Shown here: in pieces, positions 52,601 to 59,589 of the stretch
Layout of the letters: each line of letters begins with the position of its first letter
Position numbering within the stretch: position 1 is the stretch's first letter
NCBI GenBank assembly: GCA_020636375.1
Contig: JACJXZ010000023.1
Coordinates: forward strand, 1-64,000
Direction: 5' to 3'
Length of the DNA: 64,000 nucleotides
Source of the DNA: Lewinellaceae bacterium
Lineage (GTDB): Bacteria > Bacteroidota > Bacteroidia > Chitinophagales > Saprospiraceae
Notes under the pieces: model-generated
Databases searched by the model: none
What the model was told of the DNA's origin: nothing
What the model saw: only the letters and a program-made list of their open reading frames with translations
Program-made: the position numbers and the translations under genes

Positions 52601-52671
52601 CGGCCGGCTTGTACCTGCTGCAGTTTTTTAATGAGAACGGCTGGTGGACGGTGAGGGTGGCGCGGTATTGA
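49612..52671 (+). CDS. Large secreted Gly-rich/PKD-repeat protein with T9SS sorting domain, 1019 aa
   Basis: A signal peptide (AILLAIAGLSFPLLKAQ) precedes a region (about 20-300) with Gly-rich loops such as GGGGNDHNSGGGGGGNVTAG and GGGGGAGHGNNN alternating with beta strands. A possible Ig-like module follows at about 440-540. Then come at least four PKD or PKD-like domains, with motifs such as YSWNFGDGTNSG, YLWDFGDGNTST and YDWNFGDGTTSD. The C-terminal 75 residues are a T9SS type A domain (KVFPNPTAGQLRLQCE ... LPAGLYLLQFF). It is probably a surface adhesin or matrix protein. Confidence 0.88.
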   Translation: MKRAILLAIAGLSFPLLKAQEDISGIINAYAAVQSIDYCNNALQVSTTDGFAEGGALILIQMQGAAIDVSNSTAYGTVTDLGQAGLYERAVIASINGLEITLENTLLYEYDTDGAVQIVSMPGYPSGVTITDILTASAWDGATGGVLAFETTVLEMQSDISVGGKGFRGGDAALDYTGDCFFTDNYNSFAYPEASIRGGRKGEGISAIASDRARGRGAQANGGGGGNDHNSGGGGGGNVTAGGQGGENDNPSFFGCDGRFPGQGGKATNGIPAERIFMGGGGGAGHGNNNVASDGGNGGGIVIIRATEIISNGFVIDANGEAAANAAGDGAGGGGGGGTIVVDLESGSGNMLALRARGGDGGNANNNNADQCFGPGGGGSGGRILRTAVAGMAVADTPGGDPGLSFNSNACGEGTNNAAPGNDGTALTFEGLPESGEAFAPFQLLAQTGDTSSCAGQPLTLPVQVQGSGLSFQWQVDEGSGFTNLQSGLQYGPADVPALLINTVTNAMDGNQYRLQISGDCIGTVFTEPLTLSVTPGPLAAFAFTIDGLEVSFDNTSSNADSYSWNFGDGTNSGQFEPIHTFPGPGIYDVTLTATSNACGQQASFSAQVTLQEAPEANFEPMPAAGCAPLSVVFSNTSTGLGNTYQWFFTGGDPASSTDGAPIVNYNTPGVYDVTLIASNSAGTSTLVISEAVRVGGPPAADFSLSADNLSITLTNLSTGADSYLWDFGDGNTSTAANPTHAYSSSGEYEVSLTAANECGSDVLVIAVAIVQQPVPLFSTENTPAGCAPHTVYFVNQSFGDYDSLEWSFPGGMPATSNIPGPEVVYATPGQYDVQLTLFWANGEEALVQPQAVTVLERPEPAFTFTLDGLTATFTNLSANATEYDWNFGDGTTSDEEDPVHTFPGPGNYNVTLNASNQGECTRAVGRTVFIEPSAGAEQPLPEGVKVFPNPTAGQLRLQCENPAWYPVQWRLLGPQGEEIASGETQQDRQWELGGLPAGLYLLQFFNENGWWTVRVARY

Positions 52672-52797
52672 GGGGTTCTGTTGATGCCGGAGCGCAGCGG
52701 AGGCCCCGCACCGGCGATAGCCGCGTCGGGGCTACGGTGGAAGAAGGCGGTATAAGCCGGGACTAAATACTGCAGTGCAACCTGTTTTCCCGGCATT

Positions 52798-52965
52798 TCA
52801 ATCCCGGTGCGGATGCTGGATCAACTCCTCCTGCTCCGTCCGGTACACCATATTTACCCCAAACTGCCGGAGGATGATGTACAGCATGATGATAGCTACG
52901 ATGACGAGCCAGATGCGGTCCCAGCGGGAGAGCAGGCGGCGTTTGGGCTTTTCTTGTTCGGACAT
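52798..52965 (-). CDS. Small single-pass membrane protein, 55 aa
   Basis: The ATG at 52965 opens 55 codons: a basic cytoplasmic start (MSEQEKPKRRLLSRWDR), one membrane helix (IWLVIVAIIMLYIILRQFG) and a polar tail (EQEELIQHPHRD). The charge pattern is that of a single-pass protein with the N-terminus inside. It is convergent with the adhesin-like gene and lies close to the MITE cluster. It has no recognised family; the protein-like composition and topology are the only support. Confidence 0.55.
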   Translation of the reverse strand: MSEQEKPKRRLLSRWDRIWLVIVAIIMLYIILRQFGVNMVYRTEQEELIQHPHRD

Positions 52966-52998
52966 AATATGGGATTGGCAGTGAGTGATCTTTTCTTT

Positions 52999-53297
52999 AG
53001 TAATCCTTAAAAAATAACTTCACGGCCCTTAGGGATTGCGCAACAATAAATTACCCATTTATACTCGTTCTTTTGCGCGCTGGCGGCGTTGCCAAGCCTC
53101 GCCGTAGCTCTGCTATGCCTGCGTTTGGCACCTTGCCAGCACACAAAATAACTTCGTCTATTCTGTGTAACTTATTATTGCGCAATCCCTTAGTTGTAGT
53201 GAAGTGAAGCAGCCAGTCAGGGTTCCAGCGAGGTCAGGCTGCTGAACGAGCTACAACTAAGGGCCTCAAACAGTGAAGTTATTTTTTAATCACTACT
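52999..53297. mobile_element. MITE-like element, family A, copy 3, interrupted by a family B element
   Basis: The ends are as in copy 1. The inner stem arm is cut after GGCCCTTA by the family B element at 53032-53189. Removing the insert and one TTA gives a 138-bp element, the same length as copies 1 and 2, with a sequence very close to copy 1. Confidence 0.93.
53032..53189. mobile_element. MITE-like element, family B, copy 2, nested in family A, TTA duplication (158 bp)
   Basis: The ends are GGGATTGCGCAACAATAA and the complement of TTATTATTGCGCAATCCC, flanked by TTA (53029-53031 and 53190-53192). The uninterrupted copy at 416-425 gives the empty site with a single TTA. The element is in the opposite orientation to copy 1 at 7231. 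Confidence 0.93.
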
Positions 53298-53299
53298 TA

Positions 53300-53483
53300 G
53301 GGGCCGGAGAAAAATAAGTTCCTCATTTCAGGCTAGAGATTTCGTCGCTGAACAAGGCGCGAAGAACGCGCATAGCCTAGCTACGCAAGTGATAGCCTGC
53401 CCCGTACCCGCAGGGTCGGGGAGCAACGCAGTGCAGCGGCGAAAGATCAGCATCAAATGGGGAAGTTATTCTTCTCCGGGCCC
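53300..53483. mobile_element. MITE-like element, family C, TTA duplication (184 bp)
   Basis: The ends are GGGGCCGGAGAAAAATAAGT and the complement of TTATTCTTCTCCGGGCCC, flanked by TTA (53297-53299 and 53484-53486). It is inserted at the very right end of family A copy 3. The interior shares GCATAGCCNAGCTACG and an AAGGCGC block with family B and carries a bulged hairpin at 53400-53421, so B and C are probably relatives. Confidence 0.88.
53400..53421. repeat. Short bulged hairpin (REP-like), copy 4
   Basis: CCCCG-T-ACCC-GCA-GGGT-CGGGG has the same design as the three other copies, with ACCC/GGGT in place of ACAC/GTGT; both arms have changed together. Confidence 0.6.
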
Positions 53484-53515
53484 TTAGGATGCAAATTTAG
53501 GGAATTTCGGGAAAG

Positions 53516-53630
53516 GTGTAAAAGTGTAAGCGTGTAAAGGTGTAAAAGAGGCCAGCGCGGCTGGGTAACCAAGTCGCTGTACCTGTATTGCCTTCATTTA
53601 CACATTTACACTTAAACACATTTACACATC
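53516..53630. repeat. Octamer-like arrays (GTGTAAAG and TTTACACA)
   Basis: Imperfect 8-bp units of GTGTAAAG at 53517-53550 and of the complementary TTTACACA at 53595-53628 face each other, with 45 bp between, downstream of the TonB receptor gene stop at 53632. The two arrays can pair as a hairpin. Confidence 0.65.
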
Positions 53631-53631
53631 C

Positions 53632-56172
53632 TTAAAACTCCATCCTCATCCTCAGGTTAATCCGCCGTGAGGTCAGGTAATTCGGTATGGCATACTGCTG
53701 GTTAAAGATAGTCTTGATCCAGGTGTTGCCCGCCTGGTTTTGCACCTGCATGAGGTTGAAGACCTCCAGGCTGAGCCAGGTCCCGCGGGTGAAGCGCAGG
53801 AAGTGGTTGGGCTTTTGCGCCTTTTTGGCCGGGTCGTACAGCTGCAGGGAGAAGCCGATGTCTACCCGGTGGTAAGGGGAGAACCGGTAGGTGTTTCGGT
53901 ACACGCGGTTGTTGCCCTGCAGGCCGAAGGGCAGGCCGGTGCCCACGGTGAAGTTGAGGTGCATGCGAAAGCTCTCGCTCTTGGGCAGGTAATCCTGGAA
54001 GAACATGGACAAGGTCATCAGCTGGTCGGTGGGGCGGGGCACGTCATCGACGGGTTGCCCGAACTCCTGGCCGATCTCGCGCACCAGGTGCTGCACGGTG
54101 TCCAGCCGCTCGCGGGCGCGCAGGAAGGAGAGGTTGATCCAGGATTCGGCACCGGGCACGAACTCGCCGTTGAGGCGGAAGTCGATGCCGGTCACATAGC
54201 CCGTAGCGTCGTTCTCCCCGGAGTAGCGGATGCGGACGTTCTCGATCTCGTAGGAGACCAGGTCCCACAATTTCTTATAGTAGGCTTCGGTGATGAAGCG
54301 GAACTTCTTGGGGTTTTTCTTGCCCAGGTAAAAATCGAGGGTGAAGCCGCCGACGATGTGGGCCGACTTCTGGGCCAGCAGGCTTTCGTTAATGGACCCG
54401 TCGGGGCGGCGCAGCTCCCGGTAGAAGGGCGGCTGGAAGTAGTAGCCGCCCGCCAGGCGGTAGGAGATGTCCGTCTTGCCGGCCAGGGGTTTGTAGAGCA
54501 GCTGGGCGCGGGGCGAAATGAGGAGTTCTTCGTTGAGGTCCCAGTAGGAAGCGCGCAGGCCGGCGGAGACGCGGAGCTCGCCCTTGCTTTCCCGCCGGAA
54601 GGTATAGGTGTCCTGGATGTAGGCGGAAAAGCGGTTGGAGTTGAGATTGTTGCGGGTTTTCAGGACGTTGAAGAGCAGGACCTCGGTGGTGTCGTAGGGC
54701 AGGGAGTAGCCTGCCGAGTCGAGCCGTTCCCATTCGTTGAGCAGGTCGTCGATGCGTTCGTTCTGCATTTTGGCGCTCCAGTGGAGGAAGTGGCTGCTGG
54801 TCACCTCGTCGTCCTCGTGGTCGATTTGGAACTCGATGCCTCCTTTGTGCTGGAAGTTGGTGACCTGCAGGTCCAGGAAGTTGCGCACCGACTGGTGCTG
54901 GGTGCCGGTGCCCAGTTCGGCCAGCACCTCGCCGAAGTTTTCGCTGCCCAGGCCGGTCTCGATCTGCCGCAGGCTGTAGTCGCCGATGATGTCGATGCGT
55001 TCGTTCTCGTCGCTGCGGAAGGTAGAGGCCAGGAACTTGAGGAAGAGGGGGTTGCGGTCCCGGTCGGGCAGGTAGGTCAGCGACAGGCCGCCCATGGCGG
55101 TGGTGAAATCGTCGACTTCCTGGCCTTCAAAGACGCTGAACAGCTCCAGGGCGAAGTTGATCAGCCCGAGGGCGGTGCTGCGCTGGGTGGGGCGGAAGCG
55201 GTAGACGCTGCTGTTGTAATTGCCCATGAGGCCCAGCTGCCAGTCGCGGCTGATGTCGTAGGTGACGTAGGCCTGGATGTCGGCGAAGTTGGGCACGTAT
55301 TCGCCCTGCACGTCCAGGGTGCCGAGCAGGTAGCGGGTCGTCTTGTAGCGGGCGCCGGCCAGGTAGCGCAGTTTGCGGTAGCCGCTCTTGTCGGCGTTGA
55401 AGCTGCCTTCGACGTGAGCGGAGCCGCCGAGGAAGCTCATGCCCAGGGAGGCGCGCAGGCTGTCGGGCCGCTTGTAGCGGATATCCAGCACCGACGACAT
55501 TTTTTCGCCGTACTTGGCCTCGAACCCACCGGAGGAGAAGGACAGGTCGCGGATGAGGTCCACGTTGGGAAAGGTAAGCCCTTCCTGCTGCCCGGCGCGG
55601 ATGAGCTGCGGGCGGTAAATCTCGAAGTCGTTGACATAGACGAGGTTCTCGTCGTAGTTGCCGCCCCGGACGTTGTACTGGGAGCTCAGCTCTCCGCCCG
55701 TTCCGCTGCTGGTGCCCAGGGCGATGTGGGGCAGCAGGCTCTCCAGGTTGCCGGTGGTGGTGGGCAGCAGTTTCAGCTGCTGCACGTCCTCCCGAATGAT
55801 CCCGGCGTCCAGGATCTTGCTTTCCCGGACGATGACTTCGATCTCAGAGTTGGCGGGCGCCAGGGCCACGTCCACCTGCCGGGTGCTGCGCGCCGGCATG
55901 GAGGCCACCTGGGCGCGGGCTTTCTGGTAGCCGATGCGGGAGAAGACGAGCGTAAAATCCTGATCGGCAGGCACGGTGATGCTGTAGCGGCCGTTGGCGC
56001 TGGTCTCTACCGCCCGGCTGGTGCCTTCGATGTACACGGTCGCCAGATCAATGGGCAGGCCGCTCACCGCGTCGGTCACCAGGCCGGTAATGCCGGCGCG
56101 GGGGCTTTCCTGGGCTTTGAGCGCCAAACAGGAGAGGATCAGCAGGAGGGCGGTCGTGTAAATGTGCTTCAT
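53632..56172 (-). CDS. TonB-dependent outer-membrane receptor with carboxypeptidase-like N-terminal domain, 846 aa
   Basis: After a signal peptide (LLLILSCLALKAQ) comes a CarboxypepD_reg-like domain (GITGLVTDAVSGLPIDLATV), then a plug domain (QLKLLPTTTGNLESLLPHIA ... SQYNVRGGNYDENLVYVNDF) and a 22-strand type barrel ending in INLRMRMEF with terminal Phe. The plug motif YNVRGG and the conserved EAKYGEKMSSVLDI part are typical of Bacteroidota receptors that are not SusC type. No SusD partner is adjacent, so the substrate is not a clear glycan; siderophore, peptide or other is possible. Confidence 0.92.
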   Translation of the reverse strand: MKHIYTTALLLILSCLALKAQESPRAGITGLVTDAVSGLPIDLATVYIEGTSRAVETSANGRYSITVPADQDFTLVFSRIGYQKARAQVASMPARSTRQVDVALAPANSEIEVIVRESKILDAGIIREDVQQLKLLPTTTGNLESLLPHIALGTSSGTGGELSSQYNVRGGNYDENLVYVNDFEIYRPQLIRAGQQEGLTFPNVDLIRDLSFSSGGFEAKYGEKMSSVLDIRYKRPDSLRASLGMSFLGGSAHVEGSFNADKSGYRKLRYLAGARYKTTRYLLGTLDVQGEYVPNFADIQAYVTYDISRDWQLGLMGNYNSSVYRFRPTQRSTALGLINFALELFSVFEGQEVDDFTTAMGGLSLTYLPDRDRNPLFLKFLASTFRSDENERIDIIGDYSLRQIETGLGSENFGEVLAELGTGTQHQSVRNFLDLQVTNFQHKGGIEFQIDHEDDEVTSSHFLHWSAKMQNERIDDLLNEWERLDSAGYSLPYDTTEVLLFNVLKTRNNLNSNRFSAYIQDTYTFRRESKGELRVSAGLRASYWDLNEELLISPRAQLLYKPLAGKTDISYRLAGGYYFQPPFYRELRRPDGSINESLLAQKSAHIVGGFTLDFYLGKKNPKKFRFITEAYYKKLWDLVSYEIENVRIRYSGENDATGYVTGIDFRLNGEFVPGAESWINLSFLRARERLDTVQHLVREIGQEFGQPVDDVPRPTDQLMTLSMFFQDYLPKSESFRMHLNFTVGTGLPFGLQGNNRVYRNTYRFSPYHRVDIGFSLQLYDPAKKAQKPNHFLRFTRGTWLSLEVFNLMQVQNQAGNTWIKTIFNQQYAIPNYLTSRRINLRMRMEF

Positions 56173-56469
56173 GATAGTGCTTTGCGTTGGGCGGGGGGAG
56201 GGTTGTCTGTTTTCTGTTGTCTATTGTTTGTTGTTGGTTGGGGTGCCCCCGGGGCGTCGTGACCGCCGAACAAACAACAAACAACTAACAACCAACCAGC
56301 AGCATCCCCGCCGCTTTTCCCAAAAGAAACGCAAGTTAGGGTTAATAATTTTTTGGAGGGAAAGGAAAGGAGTTTTTTTGGAGGGAATGATGGATTGTTG
56401 AAAAAACCGCTACAAAAGTAATAATTGCTTTTACAATCATTATAATTATAACCATCGCTTTGGAAAGCT
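56173..56469. repeat. Intergenic stretch with TTGTTKG-type heptamer repeats
   Basis: 56208-56244 is made of TGTTGTCTATTGTTTGTTG-like heptamers and 56270-56302 of the complementary ACAACAAACAACTAACAACC, so the two can pair as a hairpin. No gene is supported in the remaining A/T-rich sequence upstream of the TonB receptor. Confidence 0.6.
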
Positions 56470-57126
56470 TCACCGCAAAATATCCGCCAATGCCCGTAAA
56501 TGAGCCTCTTCCTCAAAAACAGCGCGGAGGGGGATAGAAAAGCCTGGGACGACTACGCTTTCCAAAGTGTGGTCTATTTCAATAGTGGCTTTCAGCCGAT
56601 ATTGCTCGCCATCCAGCACCCTTTGTTCCAGGATGCGCGCTTTCGGATCGATAATCCAGTACTCCGTAGTGCCGTGTGCTTCGTAGTCTTCCAGTTTGAC
56701 GCCGTAATCCCGGTCTCGTGTGCCGGGAGAGAGTACTTCTATAATCAAATCCGGAGTAGGAAAGATGGTTTGGTCTTCATCGAAAGCGGCGGCTTTTTCT
56801 TTGTTGAAGAAGCAAACGTCCGGTTCGTAGTCGTTCCGGGTGAGGCTGATCATCAGTTTCTCATGGCCGACGTGGCCCAGTTGATGTTTGGCTACAAAGG
56901 TTTTCAGCAGGATAAACAAGTTGCCGCTGGCGGTATCATGCCTTTTTTTCACGGGTGAATGGACGATTATCTCGCCGTTTATAAATTCTGCCTTCTGGTC
57001 TTCGCGGACGGTTTCATAGAATTGCCGGCGCAGGCGCCGCTCTGCCTCCAGAACCTGGCTGACTTCGTCGACGATCAGCCGGGCGTCCGGCCGCGCCAGT
57101 ATTTTTTCCGCGATGGAGGTCTTCAT
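56470..57126 (-). CDS. Uma2-family (DUF820) putative nuclease, 218 aa
   Basis: The PD-(D/E)XK-like core can be seen: AEFINGEIIVHSPVKKRHD, then YEPDVCFFNKEKA, and PDLIIEVLSPGTRDRDYGVK followed by YEAHGTTEYWIIDPKARILE, which fits the catalytic D-x(n)-E-x-L and K of Uma2 proteins. These are abundant in cyanobacteria and some Bacteroidota, often in many copies; a DNA-cutting role is predicted but not established. It is a stand-alone gene. Confidence 0.9.
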   Translation of the reverse strand: MKTSIAEKILARPDARLIVDEVSQVLEAERRLRRQFYETVREDQKAEFINGEIIVHSPVKKRHDTASGNLFILLKTFVAKHQLGHVGHEKLMISLTRNDYEPDVCFFNKEKAAAFDEDQTIFPTPDLIIEVLSPGTRDRDYGVKLEDYEAHGTTEYWIIDPKARILEQRVLDGEQYRLKATIEIDHTLESVVVPGFSIPLRAVFEEEAHLRALADILR

Positions 57127-57263
57127 GGATGATGGTTTAATTGCTCAAATTACGAAACATGCCGCCCCTCTGCAAGGTTTCTTTTCATTGTCTGTTACTT
57201 TCCAAATTAGCAACCCGTCCGCTTGGCATCTCCATCTCGCCAGATTAATTTTACCGCTTAGGA

Positions 57264-57345
57264 ACAATATAGCCATATAACAATATAGCCATATAGCCAT
57301 ATAGCCATATAGCCATATAGCCATATAATAATATAGCCATATAAC
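57264..57345. repeat. Octanucleotide tandem array (ATATAGCC)
   Basis: About ten units of ATATAGCC or ATATAACA end some 40 bp upstream of the cytochrome gene start, thus within its likely promoter or leader. A short version of the same unit occurs at 7712-7735. Confidence 0.9.
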
Positions 57346-57383
57346 AACCCCCAACTCCTCAGCCCGGAAACCCGAATACATCC

Positions 57384-59309
57384 ATGCGATACCTCATATA
57401 CCTCTTGCTCCTCACTTCCGCCCTGCTGCTCCTTTTCTGCAGCCGGGAGCTGCCCAAAGCCCCGGAAGGCCAGTACCTCAACCTGGCCGAAGGCGTACAG
57501 TACGTCGGCATGAACACCTGCAAGTCCTGCCACCCCAACGTGCACGCCACTTTCATCCACACCGGCATGGGGCAGTCCTTCGGCCGGGCGACTTTGGAGA
57601 AAACAGACGCTGATTTCGGCGATCACGCCCTGGTGTACGATACGGCCTCCAACCTGTACTACAAACCTTTCTTCCGCGACAGCGCCATGTACGTGCTGGA
57701 ATATCGCCTGGATGGCGCCGACACCGTACACCGGCGGCTGGAGCGCATCGATTACATCGTCGGTTCCGGGCAGCACACCAATTCCCATATAGTCGATTTC
57801 AACGGCTATATCTACCAGGCGCCCATCACCTATTACACCCAGGAAGGACGATGGGACATGGCGCCCGGCTTCCGGGGCGACAACATCCGCTTTGACCGTT
57901 TCCTGACTACCGAGTGCATTACCTGCCACAACCACCTGCCGGAATTCGTGGAGGGCTCCCTCAATAAATACACCCGGATGCCGACGGGCATCGAATGCGA
58001 GCGCTGCCATGGCCCCGGGGAAATACACGCCCGGGAGAAACTGGCGGGCCACATCGTCGACACGTCGAAGTTCATCGACTATACCATCGTTACGCCCAGC
58101 GACCTGCCGCGTGATTTGCAGATGGACCTCTGCCAGCGCTGCCACCTCCAGGGCATCGCCGTGCTGAACGAAGGCAGAGACTTTTTCGACTTTAAGCCCG
58201 GCATGCGCCTGCAGGAGGTGTTCAACGTATTCCTGCCCCGCTACACCAACTCCCACGAGCGTTTCATCATGGCTTCCCAGGCCGACCGCCTGCGCCTCAG
58301 CCCCTGCTACCGGGAATCGGAAATGACCTGCATCACCTGCCACAATCCCCACCAGAGCGTGGAAGCTACCAACAAGGCCCGCTACAACGACGCCTGCCTC
58401 GGCTGCCACGGAGGCGCGCCCGACAAAGCCTGCGCCGCCCCCATGGCCGGGCGCCTGGCCGAAGCGGACGACTGCTCCGGCTGCCACATGCCCCGCTCGG
58501 GCAGCATCGACATCCCTCACGTCAACATCACCGACCACTACATCAGCCGAAACAACATCAAAGGCCGGGACCGCGAAGAGGTGCCCGCCGGCGAACCCGG
58601 ATTCCTGGGCCTGCAGATCCTGACCAAAGAAAAGGCCACGCCCCTGGAAATGGCGAAGGGCTATATTGCAATGTATGATAAATATGTCTCCTCTCCCGCC
58701 ATGCTGGACTCCGCCCGGTCCTACCTGGACCGGTCCGCCCTGCCTCCGGAGGAAAAGCTGAGCACCTTGCTTCATTACCACTTTGCCCGGGAAGATTATC
58801 CCGCCATCGCCGGGCTGGCGGATGCCCGACCTCCCGAAAGCCTGGCCGACGGCTGGACGGCCTACCGCTGCGGGGAGGCGTTCTACAAATTGGGCGACTA
58901 TCCCCGCGCCCTGGCCTTCTACCGGCGCGCCACCCAGCTCCTGCCCTTCAACCTGGACTTTCAGGAAAAACTCGGCACCGCCTATATTCAACTTCAGCAA
59001 CTGCCGCCGGCCGTGGAAACCCTGGAGTGGGTGCTGCGGGAGAATCCGAAACGCCCGGTGGCCCTTTCCAACCTGGGCTATGCCTGCGTGCTGCAGGGGC
59101 AGTTCGAAAAAGCCGAGGGGCTGTACGACCAGGCCATCGCCCTCGACCCCGATTACGAACAAGCCCTGCTCAACAAGGCGGCGGTGCGCCTGCTGCGGAG
59201 AGATGCCGATACCGCAAAAAGGCTGATCGAAAGGGTGCTGAGGATCAACCCGGAGAACCGCCAGGCGCTGGCCATCCGCGGACAACTGCGGGGGCAGTTA
59301 CCAGATTGA
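57384..59309 (+). CDS. Multiheme cytochrome c (seven CXXCH) with C-terminal TPR, 641 aa
   Basis: The N-terminal signal (YLIYLLLLTSALLLLFC) may be a lipoprotein signal, although Phe before the Cys is unusual. Seven heme-binding motifs follow: CKSCH (46-50), CITCH, CERCH, CQRCH, CITCH, CLGCH and CSGCH, in the arrangement of doubled CxxCH-containing cytochrome c554-like proteins. From about residue 490 there are three or four TPR units (AFYRRATQLLPFNLDFQEKL, AEGLYDQAIALDPDYEQALL). It is probably a periplasmic or surface electron-transfer protein that docks a partner through its TPRs. Confidence 0.88.
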   Translation: MRYLIYLLLLTSALLLLFCSRELPKAPEGQYLNLAEGVQYVGMNTCKSCHPNVHATFIHTGMGQSFGRATLEKTDADFGDHALVYDTASNLYYKPFFRDSAMYVLEYRLDGADTVHRRLERIDYIVGSGQHTNSHIVDFNGYIYQAPITYYTQEGRWDMAPGFRGDNIRFDRFLTTECITCHNHLPEFVEGSLNKYTRMPTGIECERCHGPGEIHAREKLAGHIVDTSKFIDYTIVTPSDLPRDLQMDLCQRCHLQGIAVLNEGRDFFDFKPGMRLQEVFNVFLPRYTNSHERFIMASQADRLRLSPCYRESEMTCITCHNPHQSVEATNKARYNDACLGCHGGAPDKACAAPMAGRLAEADDCSGCHMPRSGSIDIPHVNITDHYISRNNIKGRDREEVPAGEPGFLGLQILTKEKATPLEMAKGYIAMYDKYVSSPAMLDSARSYLDRSALPPEEKLSTLLHYHFAREDYPAIAGLADARPPESLADGWTAYRCGEAFYKLGDYPRALAFYRRATQLLPFNLDFQEKLGTAYIQLQQLPPAVETLEWVLRENPKRPVALSNLGYACVLQGQFEKAEGLYDQAIALDPDYEQALLNKAAVRLLRRDADTAKRLIERVLRINPENRQALAIRGQLRGQLPD

Positions 59310-59362
59310 CAGGAAGGCAATTGGAGTGCTTGCCGGCGGGAAGGAAAGAAGGGCAGTGCGTG

Positions 59363-59495
59363 GCTACTCGTCTGAGGGCCTCGGCGTGAGCTCGGCCGAA
59401 CGCTGGACAGCAGAAAGGGGAAAGGGGAAAGCCGAGCGGAGTCGAGGCCGAGCGTGTGCAGGAGGCATGAAGTGTCCAACATCAGACGGGTAGCC
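59363..59495. mobile_element. MITE-like element, family D, copy 4, older and larger (133 bp)
   Basis: The ends GGCTACTCGTCT and AGACGGGTAGCC and the core AGCCGAGCGGAGTCGAGGCC are kept, but an extra AGCTCGGCCGAAC-type block is present on the left. Flanking octamers (CAGTGCGT and CGGTATGT) match at only five of eight places, so the target duplication has decayed. A half of the 26612 palindrome (GACAGGATGAACAGGATTAA) follows at 59512. Confidence 0.75.
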
Positions 59496-59589
59496 CGGTA
59501 TGTTTTTATAGACAGGATGAACAGGATTAACAGGATACGAAAGCCCGGCATACCCCCCGACTTTGAACAGATTTTCATACCTTGCCTCC

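Noticed and set aside
52807..53010. 67-codon plus-strand frame opposite the small membrane protein
   Set aside because: It is antisense to the better-supported 55-aa gene and ends within a MITE terminal repeat.
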